A DNA stretch of 64,000 bases from Curtobacterium sp. MCBD17_035 (lineage in GTDB: Bacteria > Actinomycetota > Actinomycetes > Actinomycetales > Microbacteriaceae). The stretch covers positions 3,340,809 through 3,404,808 of the forward strand of contig NZ_CP126279.1 in NCBI RefSeq assembly GCF_003234815.2, read 5' to 3'. The notes beneath the pieces are model-generated. The model was not told the DNA's origin, did no database searches, and saw only the letters and a list, made by a program, of their open reading frames with translations. Shown one piece after another: positions 36,975-44,759 of this stretch (within the stretch, counting starts at the first letter, position 1; each line of letters starts with the position of its first letter). The position numbers and the translations under genes were made by a program.

Positions 36975-37725
36975 GGCCATTCCCTCCGCTCGCGAGCACG
37001 ACGGCACCGACGGCATATGCCGGGATACGGCGGCCGGCGTCGCCGAGCTCGGCCGTGATGCCAAGGATGCGCGACTGCATCCCATACCCGAGAGCGAGAA
37101 ACTGCGTCGTCGCTAGGAACGCGCCAGCATCGCGCCAGAGCAAGCTTTCCCCGTTCGGGTATCGAGCAGCGATGACGTCTGGTTCGGCAACTGCAAAGAC
37201 GCAGGCGGCGATGGCGTCCTGTCGGAGCGCGGCCTCGACGTTGTCGATCAGTGGCTTGCTTGCCGCAACCTGGATCTGTTGCACGCTCTGACCGTCGCTT
37301 CGCCACCAGGAAGGTGCACCGTCCGACCCAGCGAGCATTAGCAGCGGCTGAATGGAATGGGTGCCGCCCGCCGAGGGCGTCACACGAGACGTCCAACGCC
37401 GGCCCGCGTCGTCGACGCCTCGGGCCCGGTCTGTTCGCAGATCGGCGAGAACGGCGAGACAAGACACGTCATCCGCGGCTTCGGAGACCATCGAGGTGCG
37501 GGCTGCTATCTGCACCGGCGCAGCTGTCACGGATGGACGTCTACGACGGGGCCCGAGCGGCAGCAGCTGATCCACCCAATGCTCCCGTGGTTCACCGGCG
37601 TCGTCCGCTGCAGTCGGCGCGAGGTCTGCGGCGTCGACGGGACGCACCGCAGTGGCTCGGCGCAGCGCATCCGAGAACGCCTGGGCAGCTGTCTCCGGCT
37701 CGCCCGCGGATCGCACCGCTGCCAT
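36961..37725 (-). CDS. Nitroreductase/SagB-like FMN protein
   Basis: 254 residues from ATG 37725. VTPSAGGTHSIQPLLML matches the PSAG-containing FMN-binding segment of SagB-type oxidoreductases, and LLWRDAGAFLATTQFLALGYG the DaGhxxQnlxLaAxalGL helix. The N-terminal domain is diverged. Its ATG overlaps the queC stop by one base (TGATG). In a deazaguanine operon it could reduce or oxidise a base or peptide-linked intermediate, but that is inference. Confidence 0.65.
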   Translation of the reverse strand: MAAVRSAGEPETAAQAFSDALRRATAVRPVDAADLAPTAADDAGEPREHWVDQLLPLGPRRRRPSVTAAPVQIAARTSMVSEAADDVSCLAVLADLRTDRARGVDDAGRRWTSRVTPSAGGTHSIQPLLMLAGSDGAPSWWRSDGQSVQQIQVAASKPLIDNVEAALRQDAIAACVFAVAEPDVIAARYPNGESLLWRDAGAFLATTQFLALGYGMQSRILGITAELGDAGRRIPAYAVGAVVLASGGNGHGQD

Positions 37726-38354
37726 CAGCCGAGCCGTCCCGCTTCCTGAAGAACTGCTTCTCGCTTGTAGCAGCCGGGGCATTCGAGGCAGGGCAGGTTC
37801 GCGCGATGGCAGGAGTGGGTCCAACCGAGCACCGCGTCCTCGATACCACTGTCAGCAAGAAGGGTTGTCGTCTCCATCTCAATGGCCGGTGCTGCGGCGC
37901 CGAACCCACCCTCTTGAGCACGTAGAAGCGTGTCCAACGCCTCGTAGAACGCACGAGTGCCATCGAGGTGACGCTCTCCGTCGCCGCGGACTGTGCCGGT
38001 GAGAACGTCGACGTGGTCAAGGCCTTGCAGCGCTGAGGGTCGTTTCGAGACGGCCCAGGCTGCCGCGAACGTCACTAGTAGCTGATTCCGGAACGGCCAC
38101 CACTCGGGGCTGGGCGCGCCCGCGACGGGGTCAGCGCCGGCGAGGATGCCGGATCCCAGGAGTTGGATATCGATTGTGATCGCTTCGAACGGGAGCCGTA
38201 GCTCGCGTGCGACCGCTCGTGCTGCTGCCCGCTCGGCCTCCGCGGGAGCTTGGCCGTAGTCGATGAACAGGGTCTGCGCGGGTCGCAGTGAAGCGGCGAG
38301 GCAGGCACTGTCGATACCTCCGGACAGCAGAAGGAGGCCGCCCGAGGCTCTCAC
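37725..38354 (-). CDS. queC: 7-cyano-7-deazaguanine synthase-like (QueC)
   Basis: 209 residues from GTG 38354 (RBS-like AGGGTGG upstream; GTGA overlap with the preceding gene). The PP-loop SGGIDSACLA binds ATP, WWPFRNQLL is the conserved RNxx segment, and the C-terminal zinc site is CHRANLPCLECPGC (four Cys). It turns CDG into preQ0 with ATP and ammonia. Related proteins in type IV CBASS instead take part in base-protein conjugation, so a non-classical role is possible here. Confidence 0.9.
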   Translation of the reverse strand: MRASGGLLLLSGGIDSACLAASLRPAQTLFIDYGQAPAEAERAAARAVARELRLPFEAITIDIQLLGSGILAGADPVAGAPSPEWWPFRNQLLVTFAAAWAVSKRPSALQGLDHVDVLTGTVRGDGERHLDGTRAFYEALDTLLRAQEGGFGAAAPAIEMETTTLLADSGIEDAVLGWTHSCHRANLPCLECPGCYKREAVLQEAGRLG

Positions 38355-39589
38355 GACACCCACCCTCGTTGTGGCCGCATGCCCATGCTGGCCCACGCCG
38401 CTCGATAGCAGGCGGTCGACAGGTCCCGATGCATCTCAACGGCAGTACCGGTCATCATCTTCGCCCCCTCACGGTCGAAGGCAGTGCCGAACCCGATGAC
38501 CGGGATCCCACGCCGCACCGCCCACCCCACTTCAAACACGGTGCCGGGGTCGGAGTGATCGAGTATGGCCAACACTGCGTCGCTGATACCGAGTCCGTCG
38601 AGGTCCGCCTGAGCAACCTCGTCTCCTCCAGGTCCGACTTCGTGCACGGGTGACCAAACGTCGACCCCGAGGCTGATGAGCTGGTCGCGGACCGTGTCAA
38701 TCAACCACCTCTCCGCGACGGTGAAGAACGGACCAGCGAGGTACACGCGACCACCTGGACCACCGATTGTGGGCGGCGCATCCGACAGGTCCCCATTGAG
38801 CAGCTGACGGGGCAGCGCCGGGTCGCGAGTTGAGCACCAATGGGCAGCCGCGGCGGAACCGACCCGTGCGGCTTGCACGATGTCTGCACCCAAGTCCAAC
38901 GCATGTGCAAGGCCGGCGGAGAACGTATCGCCGCTTCCAATGGGCCAGACACTCCTCGTGAGATGAGCGCCGACGAGATCCTGAACGATGTCGCCGCCGG
39001 CACGACGAGTGACTACCGATCCGACAGCGCCGCGCTTCGTCACGACGGCCGTGACCTTTGGGTTCCGCTCGAGCAGTCGACCTGCAGCCACAGCAGAATC
39101 GACGTTCCCGCCCAGCTTCCGAATCTCGGTGTCGTTTGCGACCACGATCAGGTCCCGACTCCGGATGTGTTCTGTTGCCAGCGGACCGGTGTCCCGCGGC
39201 TTTTGCGGGTCGAGAACAAGCGTCTCGGCTGCAACGTTGAACGCTCCGTCTGGCGCTTCGACCAGCCCGAACATGAGGACCGTGGTGTCCTCGAGGTCTC
39301 CACGCCCTCGCACGAAAGCATTCGGACCGTTCACTGCCGGAGCGCTCACCGGCGTTGCGTAGCGGAATCCGACTCGTTCACTCCGTCGAACGACAGCTCC
39401 AAGTTCGACACCCAGCGCTCCGGCAACCAGTTCGGCTTCGTCCGCAACTTCCTCATCCAGTGCTGTTGCAAGTTGTGGTCGGACGTCACGTGAGCGAAGA
39501 GCAGCCGCTGCCCGCATGCCGGATCCCATCAGGTCCCGAGAGTCAGGCGTGACGACGGTCTCGTCGTAGGTGCCACCCGCGATGATCAC
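38351..39589 (-). CDS. PfkB kinase fused to nucleoside 2-deoxyribosyltransferase
   Basis: 412 residues from GTG 39589 (GTGA overlap with the upstream gene). Residues 1-265 are a PfkB/ribokinase-type domain with the catalytic signature WPIGSGDTFSAGLAHAL. Residues ~275-400 are a nucleoside deoxyribosyltransferase-like domain: VYLAGPFF opening strand, SDAVLAILDHSDPGTVFEVGWA with the nucleophile Glu in TVFEVG. The two activities fit exchange of a base on a (deoxy)nucleoside followed by phosphorylation, so it could install preQ0 on a sugar. The DNA-coupled neighbours (OGG-like, QueC) support this. Confidence 0.85.
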   Translation of the reverse strand: MIIAGGTYDETVVTPDSRDLMGSGMRAAAALRSRDVRPQLATALDEEVADEAELVAGALGVELGAVVRRSERVGFRYATPVSAPAVNGPNAFVRGRGDLEDTTVLMFGLVEAPDGAFNVAAETLVLDPQKPRDTGPLATEHIRSRDLIVVANDTEIRKLGGNVDSAVAAGRLLERNPKVTAVVTKRGAVGSVVTRRAGGDIVQDLVGAHLTRSVWPIGSGDTFSAGLAHALDLGADIVQAARVGSAAAAHWCSTRDPALPRQLLNGDLSDAPPTIGGPGGRVYLAGPFFTVAERWLIDTVRDQLISLGVDVWSPVHEVGPGGDEVAQADLDGLGISDAVLAILDHSDPGTVFEVGWAVRRGIPVIGFGTAFDREGAKMMTGTAVEMHRDLSTACYRAAWASMGMRPQRGWVS

Positions 39590-39909
39590 CGGACGCGCAC
39601 CTCGACAGTGACGGAGCCTCCGACGAGGCGCTGCACTTCCGCTTCGTACTCGATCCCACCATCGATGCATTTGCGCAGCAGTGCGATGTCCCGGGTGAGA
39701 GCGCCGCAGGTCTCACCTGTGTACCTGACGGCAATGACTCCGCGAATCGGGTCGTCAATCTTCTCGATGTCGAGGATTTCCCCTTCATCGAGGTCCTCGA
39801 CTACGTCCGGATTTGGAGAGCCCAGCACGGTGGTGAATCGGATTGCGCACTCATCGGGCCCTCCCGATGGCTGCGCGCTTCGTCGAACTGATGGGTCGCT
39901 TCCGCTCAT
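39586..39909 (-). CDS. Unknown 107-residue protein of the deazaguanine operon
   Basis: Starts MSGSDPSVRRSAQPSGG after GGAAGGGG. The rest alternates acidic loops and strands (LDEGEILDIEKIDDPIRGVI) with a Cys in GETCGAL and a second in LRKCIDGG. No family recognised. It lies between the OGG-like glycosylase (58-bp gap) and the PfkB fusion (four-base overlap). Could be a partner or target of the enzymes around it; no sequence feature proves either. Confidence 0.65.
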   Translation of the reverse strand: MSGSDPSVRRSAQPSGGPDECAIRFTTVLGSPNPDVVEDLDEGEILDIEKIDDPIRGVIAVRYTGETCGALTRDIALLRKCIDGGIEYEAEVQRLVGGSVTVEVRVR

Positions 39910-39967
39910 CGCGTTGCCCCTTCCGGCGCTGGGTGTGGTGACATTCTGACAGTACGAGGCCCGTCGC

Positions 39968-40786
39968 TCATGAGTCAATTGGCCACACCGGCGCTGGAGT
40001 CCTCGAAACCTGGTCGGTGCCGAGGATGTCGCGGGCGGCGGGACCGGCATGCGCGAGCACGCCCCAGACACAGGCGTCTAGTAGCGACGCGGGAAGACCG
40101 GCATGGCCGGCCCAGCTCAGGAACGCATGTTCGAAGAGTGCGTAGTCGCGGTTCGCTTGCCACCGAGCGTCGAAAATCCCGGCTGCGTTGCCTGCTCGGA
40201 TGATGTGGATGTCGATGATCGCAACGGCGTCTGAGGAAGTCTGATTGCGCACGATCCAGCTTGCGGTCTTCGGTCCAACTCCGGGCAGTCGAAGCAACCA
40301 ATCGCGGAGCGCAACCGGATGATCTGGCGGTGACCCTGATGCGGCTGCGCCCAGCGCCGCGTGGAGACGTGCTGCGCGCTGACGAGGGAATCGGTAGCGA
40401 CGCGGTCGGGCGAAGTCGGAGAACGGCTCACTGAGCATTGCTTCCAGGTCAGCAGCGCTCCAGTTGGTCGAACCCTCGAAGACCCCGTTGGCGCGGATTC
40501 GCTCGAACGCTGCCGCTGCCATGTCTGATGAGATGCCGTAGCCACCGAGAAGACAGGCGCCCAGCTCTTCAAGAAGGTCATCGCCTAGCCGGTAGGAGAC
40601 GGGTCGTTCTGCTTCGGACGCGATTTGCTCCCAATACGCCGCGCTTCCCATCTGCCAGGGGCGCCCCGACCAGTATCGCCGAGTACCGCTCCAGCGACCT
40701 TGATGCAGATCGAAGGAGCGTAGCTCCCCTCGATCGAACATCAGCGCCGAGTCTGCGGCGACGTTGGCCGCAGTCGCAACAGTCAT
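39968..40786 (-). CDS. OGG-like HhH-GPD DNA glycosylase
   Basis: 272 residues. The helix-hairpin-helix motif LRLPGVGPKTASWIVRN contains the catalytic Lys, and the following AIIDIHIIRAG carries the catalytic Asp, as in OGG1-type bifunctional glycosylase/lyases. The N-terminal ~90 residues form a region without obvious hits. OGG-like proteins also occur in type IV CBASS. Its ATG overlaps the XRE regulator stop by four bases, so it is co-translated with it. It may remove a modified purine from DNA or another carrier. Confidence 0.88.
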   Translation of the reverse strand: MTVATAANVAADSALMFDRGELRSFDLHQGRWSGTRRYWSGRPWQMGSAAYWEQIASEAERPVSYRLGDDLLEELGACLLGGYGISSDMAAAAFERIRANGVFEGSTNWSAADLEAMLSEPFSDFARPRRYRFPRQRAARLHAALGAAASGSPPDHPVALRDWLLRLPGVGPKTASWIVRNQTSSDAVAIIDIHIIRAGNAAGIFDARWQANRDYALFEHAFLSWAGHAGLPASLLDACVWGVLAHAGPAARDILGTDQVSRTPAPVWPIDS

Positions 40787-41067
40787 CGGGTGTCCCTACC
40801 TGCTTCATCCATCGCGTCGCGGCTCAACGTGTCCAGAGAAAGCGACAGGGCCGTCGCGAGCCGAGACGCCACCCAAAGGCCGGGGCTTCCGACTCTGCCG
40901 GACTCGATGCTTCGGATCGCGTCGAGGCTGACGTTGCTTGCGACGGCGAGGTCTCCACCACTGATACCCAAGCTTCTGCGCCGCTCACGGAGCGCCGCGC
41001 CGACGCGCGCTCCGAAATCAACCTCTGCAGGCGTAAGTGGACGACGGGGCACACGGTAACAATACAT
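40783..41067 (-). CDS. XRE family regulator heading the deazaguanine operon
   Basis: Up to 94 residues; GTG 41052 is an alternative start that leaves the palindrome at 41061-41072 outside the gene. Helix-turn-helix: LGISGGDLAVASNVSLDAIRSIE with the recognition helix near residue 50. First gene of the eight-gene operon, likely autoregulatory. Confidence 0.88.
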   Translation of the reverse strand: MYCYRVPRRPLTPAEVDFGARVGAALRERRRSLGISGGDLAVASNVSLDAIRSIESGRVGSPGLWVASRLATALSLSLDTLSRDAMDEAGRDTR

Positions 41068-41072
41068 GTATT
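41061..41072. promoter_or_regulatory. Candidate XRE operator
   Basis: Perfect 12-bp palindrome AATACATGTATT in an AT-rich patch at the 5' end of the deazaguanine operon, contrasting with the GC-rich surroundings. Position suits autoregulation by the XRE protein. Confidence 0.55.
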
Positions 41073-41125
41073 TCTAACTTGCTGGTGGGCGTGCCGGCCA
41101 TCTTCGAGGCGAGGACGAGCGGCCG

Positions 41126-41356
41126 ACGGAACGCCCGGAGCTGTCCAAACGTGACCGAAGCCTTGTGGTCGTGACGAGCCTCATCACTTCGAGCAGCTTC
41201 GAGCAGCTCCCGAACCATCTCCGTCTTGCGCGGCAGAATGGGTTGACCGAAGCCGAGCTGAAGGAGGCGATCATTCACCTCGCCTTCTACGCCGGTTGGC
41301 CGAGGGCGATGTCCGCGATTCAGATCGCGATGTCTGTCTTCGCCGAGGAACGGTAA
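41126..41356 (+). pseudogene. Carboxymuconolactone decarboxylase family fragment
   Basis: Reads ELSKRDRSLVVVTSLI and QLPNHLRLARQNGLTEAELK, then EAIIHLAFYAGWPRAMSA, the C-terminal half of a CMD/AhpD-type protein. The N-terminal half is missing upstream, where the frame loses similarity. Remnant only. Confidence 0.7.
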
Positions 41357-41612
41357 CGACCAGGGCGACCGAAGCGAGAGCATCCACGGCTGGGTAGCGA
41401 CTCGACGTACGCCTTTCATCGACCACTCGCTGGAAGGGCGGAGCAGCCTCGTGCTCGGTCCCAGAGCGTCGTTGGATGCCTCGATGCGACGCACTGCGAA
41501 GAGTCGTCGCTGGTCGCTGCGGTATCGGACAGGACCGGTCCTCAAGCGACCGCGGGGCCGTCCCCGTCGTCGAGGCCGCAGTCGTTTGCGAGGAGAGGTG
41601 AGCGAACGGTCG

Positions 41613-42005
41613 TCAGCGCCGAAAGGCTGAGCGTAGGAGGAGCGCCAGGTCTCGGCAGCGTCGCCGAGGACCCGGCCGACTGGGCGGCAGCCACAGGGCG
41701 CCGAGCGCCTCTGCGACTTCCCGGTCACTCGTAGCCGCAGCGACAGGCGACTCAGCGGCTTCAGTGTCTGCCTCCCGGCTGGCAAGCACGTCGAGGGCTC
41801 GCATCGCTAATCGCAACGTTGCCCACCGCGAAACGCTGACGTGCAGCAGCCGGTCATGTGAGGTGCGTGATTCAGTCGCGGTGACGACCTTCGCTCCCGC
41901 CTCCACGACGACGTTGACGTGCGACGGGGAGGAGCCAACGCGGACCGTGATGGGCGCTGGCTTCCACCGCTTCAACAACCAGATCCTCCGCACCCGCACG
42001 GTCAA
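41613..42005 (-). CDS. Hypothetical protein
   Basis: 130 residues. The first ~75 residues (WKPAPITVRVGSSPSHVNVV, then SRWATLRLAMRALDVLAS) look like a folded alpha/beta protein; the C-terminus is low-complexity. It follows the XRE gene at 42045 on the same strand with a 39-bp gap. Family not recognised. Confidence 0.45.
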   Translation of the reverse strand: MTVRVRRIWLLKRWKPAPITVRVGSSPSHVNVVVEAGAKVVTATESRTSHDRLLHVSVSRWATLRLAMRALDVLASREADTEAAESPVAAATSDREVAEALGALWLPPSRPGPRRRCRDLALLLRSAFRR

Positions 42006-42044
42006 TACTCTAACCAGTGCTCGCGTGCGGCGGGGGTGAGACGC

Positions 42045-42296
42045 TCAGTCGGGACGGCCGGGCCAGAGGTCGACCTCGAGCGCGAGCTCGAGCTTTGCGA
42101 TCGTCGTGAGATCTGGCCAGGCGCGTCCACTCAGGACATTGATGAGGGTGACGTGGCTCACCCCCGCGGCCTGCGCAACAGCTCGGATGCTCCGACCTTC
42201 GAGTGCGGCTCGGGTTCGGAGCGCCATTTGACGGGCTACTTCGGCGATCGGGTCCTCCGCGCGGTGCTCCGGCCAAGGCGCGGGAGCGAGTTCCAT
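42045..42296 (-). CDS. XRE/Cro-type helix-turn-helix protein
   Basis: 83 residues from ATG 42296 (an ATG at 42323 is possible). The helix-turn-helix is RSIRAVAQAAGVSHVTLINV with LSGRAWPDLTTIAKLELAL. It could form a regulator-target pair with the downstream hypothetical gene. Confidence 0.75.
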   Translation of the reverse strand: MELAPAPWPEHRAEDPIAEVARQMALRTRAALEGRSIRAVAQAAGVSHVTLINVLSGRAWPDLTTIAKLELALEVDLWPGRPD

Positions 42297-42363
42297 GGGA
42301 ACTGATCGTGCGGATCGCGGCATGCCTCAAGGGTAGAGCGTCCTCGAGGGTTCAGCCGTTCAG

Positions 42364-42984
42364 CTATTCAGGGATGGTCGCAAGGTCGCGGGCGTTCGAC
42401 GGGATGACAGTTCGCATCGGAGCGGATTGTCCGCTTGAACGCGGCCACGTCTCGAGCGCCAACGCGGTGTGCTCAACAGGGCGTTTCACCGCTTGTGCAA
42501 TCTGCTCGATGGTGTTCCCGTGCGCCGCCAAGTGATAGGCGCGTTCGAGGTCGATGTCATGCAGTTCCCGTCCGGCCGCGGGATCACGCTGCTGGGGACG
42601 CGCTGGTGACCACACCACAGACTCCAGAATCGGCTGCGCGAAACACATCGAGAGGATGTTTTCCAAGTAAAAGTCGACCGCTTGTTGTAGCTCTGCGGTG
42701 ATCTTCAGTATGAAGCTGGAGTAGTCCGGAGTACGGACGGGGCGGCGGGATGCTGATGCAAACGAAACGGGGGCGCTGCCGGTGAAACGAGCGTAAGCGT
42801 AGCGTCGTCCGAGTTCGTGTCGTCTACTGCGGCCTGGTTCGAATCCTGCTGAGCGGCAGACGGCGATCCAGTCGGCATGGACGAGGAAGTGCTCATAGGG
42901 GAGCCCTCGCCGGCGGCCGTAGTTGATCGGGGGAGCCTCGCGGTCGAGTTGTCGACCAAGAGTGGCGCTCGGCCGCGCTCGCAA
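42364..42984 (-). CDS. Hypothetical protein at the island/core border
   Basis: Up to 206 residues. It contains GLPYEHFLVHADWIAVCRSA, a YAYARFTGSAPVS segment and a C-terminal helix-turn-helix-like region (DLERAYHLAAHGNTIEQIAQ). Family not recognised. It lies between the accessory region and dnaB and is followed upstream by a short repeat cluster. Confidence 0.5.
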   Translation of the reverse strand: MRARPSATLGRQLDREAPPINYGRRRGLPYEHFLVHADWIAVCRSAGFEPGRSRRHELGRRYAYARFTGSAPVSFASASRRPVRTPDYSSFILKITAELQQAVDFYLENILSMCFAQPILESVVWSPARPQQRDPAAGRELHDIDLERAYHLAAHGNTIEQIAQAVKRPVEHTALALETWPRSSGQSAPMRTVIPSNARDLATIPE

Positions 42985-43047
42985 TCAATCTCGTCGCTGG
43001 CGGCCTGCGCGACAAGATTGGTTGCGAGCGCGACAAGATTGATTGCG
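42980..43047. repeat. Short repeat cluster downstream of dnaB
   Basis: GCGACAAGATTGGTTGCG (43009-43026) and GCGACAAGATTGATTGCG (43030-43047) repeat with a 21-bp period, and an inverted copy with one mismatch lies at 42980-42997. It can fold as a hairpin between the inverted and direct copies. It marks the boundary between core and accessory DNA; role unknown. Confidence 0.65.
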
Positions 43048-43065
43048 GACGACAACAACGTTCCC

Positions 43066-44427
43066 CTACTGCGGCATGTCCACGAACCGCGAGAACATCC
43101 CGTGGAACGCCACCGTGATGGTGTCCGTCGGCCCGTTGCGGTGCTTCGCCACGATGAAGTCCGCCTCGCCCTGCCGCGGGTTGTCCTTCTCGTAGGCGGA
43201 CTCGCGGTGCAGCAGGATGACCATGTCGGCGTCCTGCTCGATCGATCCCGACTCGCGCAGGTCGGAGATCTGGGGCTTCTTGTCCGCGCGCTGCTCGGGG
43301 CCACGGTTGAGCTGCGAGAGCGCGATGACCGGGACCTGGAGTTCCTTGGCCATGAGCTTGAGCGCACGTGAGAACTCCGAGACCTCTTGCTGGCGACTCT
43401 CGACGCGCTTGCCGCTCGTCATGAGCTGCAGGTAGTCGATGACGACGAGCTTGAGGTCGTGCTGCTGCTTGAGCCGCCGGCACTTGGCTCGGATCTCGAC
43501 GAGCGTCATGTTGGGGGAGTCGTCGATGAAGAACGGGGCGTCGTTGATCCGACCGCGGGTCTGGGCGATGGTCGTCCAGTCGCGGGCGTCGACGGTGCCC
43601 TTGCGCATGTTCTGCAGCGGCACGCTCGACTCGGCGGACAGCAGGCGCATGGCGATCTCGGAGCGGCCCATCTCGAGCGAGAAGAACGCCGCGGTCTGGT
43701 TGTGCTTGACGGCGGCGGCGCGAGCGAGGTCGAGGGCGAGCGTCGACTTGCCGAGCGCCGGGCGCGCCGCGACGATGATGAGCTGGCCGGGGTGGAACCC
43801 GTTCGTCAGGGCGTCGAGCCCGGCGAACCCGGTCGGCACGCCGGTCATCTGCCCGTCGCGGCCCTTGGCGGCCTCGATCTCGTCGATGGCGGAGCCGATG
43901 GCCTCGGTCAGCGGCACGTAGTCCTCGGTCTGCACGCCACCCGCGACGTTGTAGACCTCGGCCTGGGCGTTGTTGACGAGGTCGGTGACCTCACCCTCGG
44001 ACGCGTAGCCCATCTGCACGATGCGCGTGCCGGCCTCGACCAGGCGACGGAGCACGGCCTTCTCGGCGACGATCGCGGCGTAGTAGCCCGCGTTGGCCGC
44101 CGTCGGCACGAGCGAGGTCAGGGAGTGCAGGTACTCGGCGCCACCGGCCCGGGACAGCATGGCCGTCTTGGTGAGCTCGTCGGTCACCGCGATGACGTCG
44201 GTCGGCTCACCGTGCGAGTACAGCGACAGGATCGCGTCGAAGATGACCTCGTGCTTGGGAATGTAGAAGTCCACGCCCCGCGCGGTCTCGATCACGTCGG
44301 CGACGGCGTCCTTCGACAGCAGCATGCCGCCGATGGTCGACTGCTCGGCCAGCAGATCGTGGGGCGGCGTCCGCTCCATGCCCCGTTCGGCCATGTCCGG
44401 TGGTGCACCGAGATGCGCGATCGACAC
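43066..44427 (-). CDS. dnaB: Replicative DNA helicase DnaB
   Basis: 453 residues. N-terminal domain from HDLLAEQSTIGGMLLSKDAV, linker, and RecA-like C-terminal domain with Walker A ARPALGKST, FFSLEMGRSEIAMRL and the Walker B VVIDYLQLM, then LSQLNRGPE. No intein. It unwinds the fork ahead of the replisome. The start lies downstream of an unusually long leader carrying DnaA boxes. Confidence 0.96.
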   Translation of the reverse strand: MSIAHLGAPPDMAERGMERTPPHDLLAEQSTIGGMLLSKDAVADVIETARGVDFYIPKHEVIFDAILSLYSHGEPTDVIAVTDELTKTAMLSRAGGAEYLHSLTSLVPTAANAGYYAAIVAEKAVLRRLVEAGTRIVQMGYASEGEVTDLVNNAQAEVYNVAGGVQTEDYVPLTEAIGSAIDEIEAAKGRDGQMTGVPTGFAGLDALTNGFHPGQLIIVAARPALGKSTLALDLARAAAVKHNQTAAFFSLEMGRSEIAMRLLSAESSVPLQNMRKGTVDARDWTTIAQTRGRINDAPFFIDDSPNMTLVEIRAKCRRLKQQHDLKLVVIDYLQLMTSGKRVESRQQEVSEFSRALKLMAKELQVPVIALSQLNRGPEQRADKKPQISDLRESGSIEQDADMVILLHRESAYEKDNPRQGEADFIVAKHRNGPTDTITVAFHGMFSRFVDMPQ

Positions 44428-44616
44428 GCAGACTCCTCACTGTCCTGGTCGGCCCGTCCGGGCCGTTCGAGCATGATCCGGGAGGCCCGTCCCACCATTG
44501 GTACCGCCACCCCCCGACACCACCCTCGCGGCTCGAGCGCGACGGTCGTTCCGGTCCCGTGACGACCCGTTCCATGCCCCCTGCCCGAGTCGCTCCCGCA
44601 GGCTAGGGGAGCGAAG

Positions 44617-44711
44617 TTATCCCCAGCAAGAGGTCCTGTGGATAACTTTGTGGATGACACGGGGAACACGCCGGAAAGCGGTGGGGACAACTGTGGAAAC
44701 TCCTGTGGAGA
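44617..44711. promoter_or_regulatory. DnaA-box cluster upstream of dnaB
   Basis: TGTGGATAA (44637-44645) is a perfect DnaA box (reverse complement of TTATCCACA). Close variants are TTATCCCCA (44617-44625), TGTGGATGA (44649-44657), CTGTGGAAA (44691-44699) and CTGTGGAGA (44703-44711). The cluster is 190-280 bp upstream of dnaB. Confidence 0.6.
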
Positions 44712-44759
44712 AGCGGGGACCGGGGCGAAATAAACCGCTTCTGACCAGGCGTTTCCGGT

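Noticed and set aside
34965..41067. A CRISPR, DISARM or standard type IV CBASS system
   Set aside because: No Cas, DrmA/B or CD-NTase signature; only the QueC-like and OGG-like components overlap with type IV CBASS.
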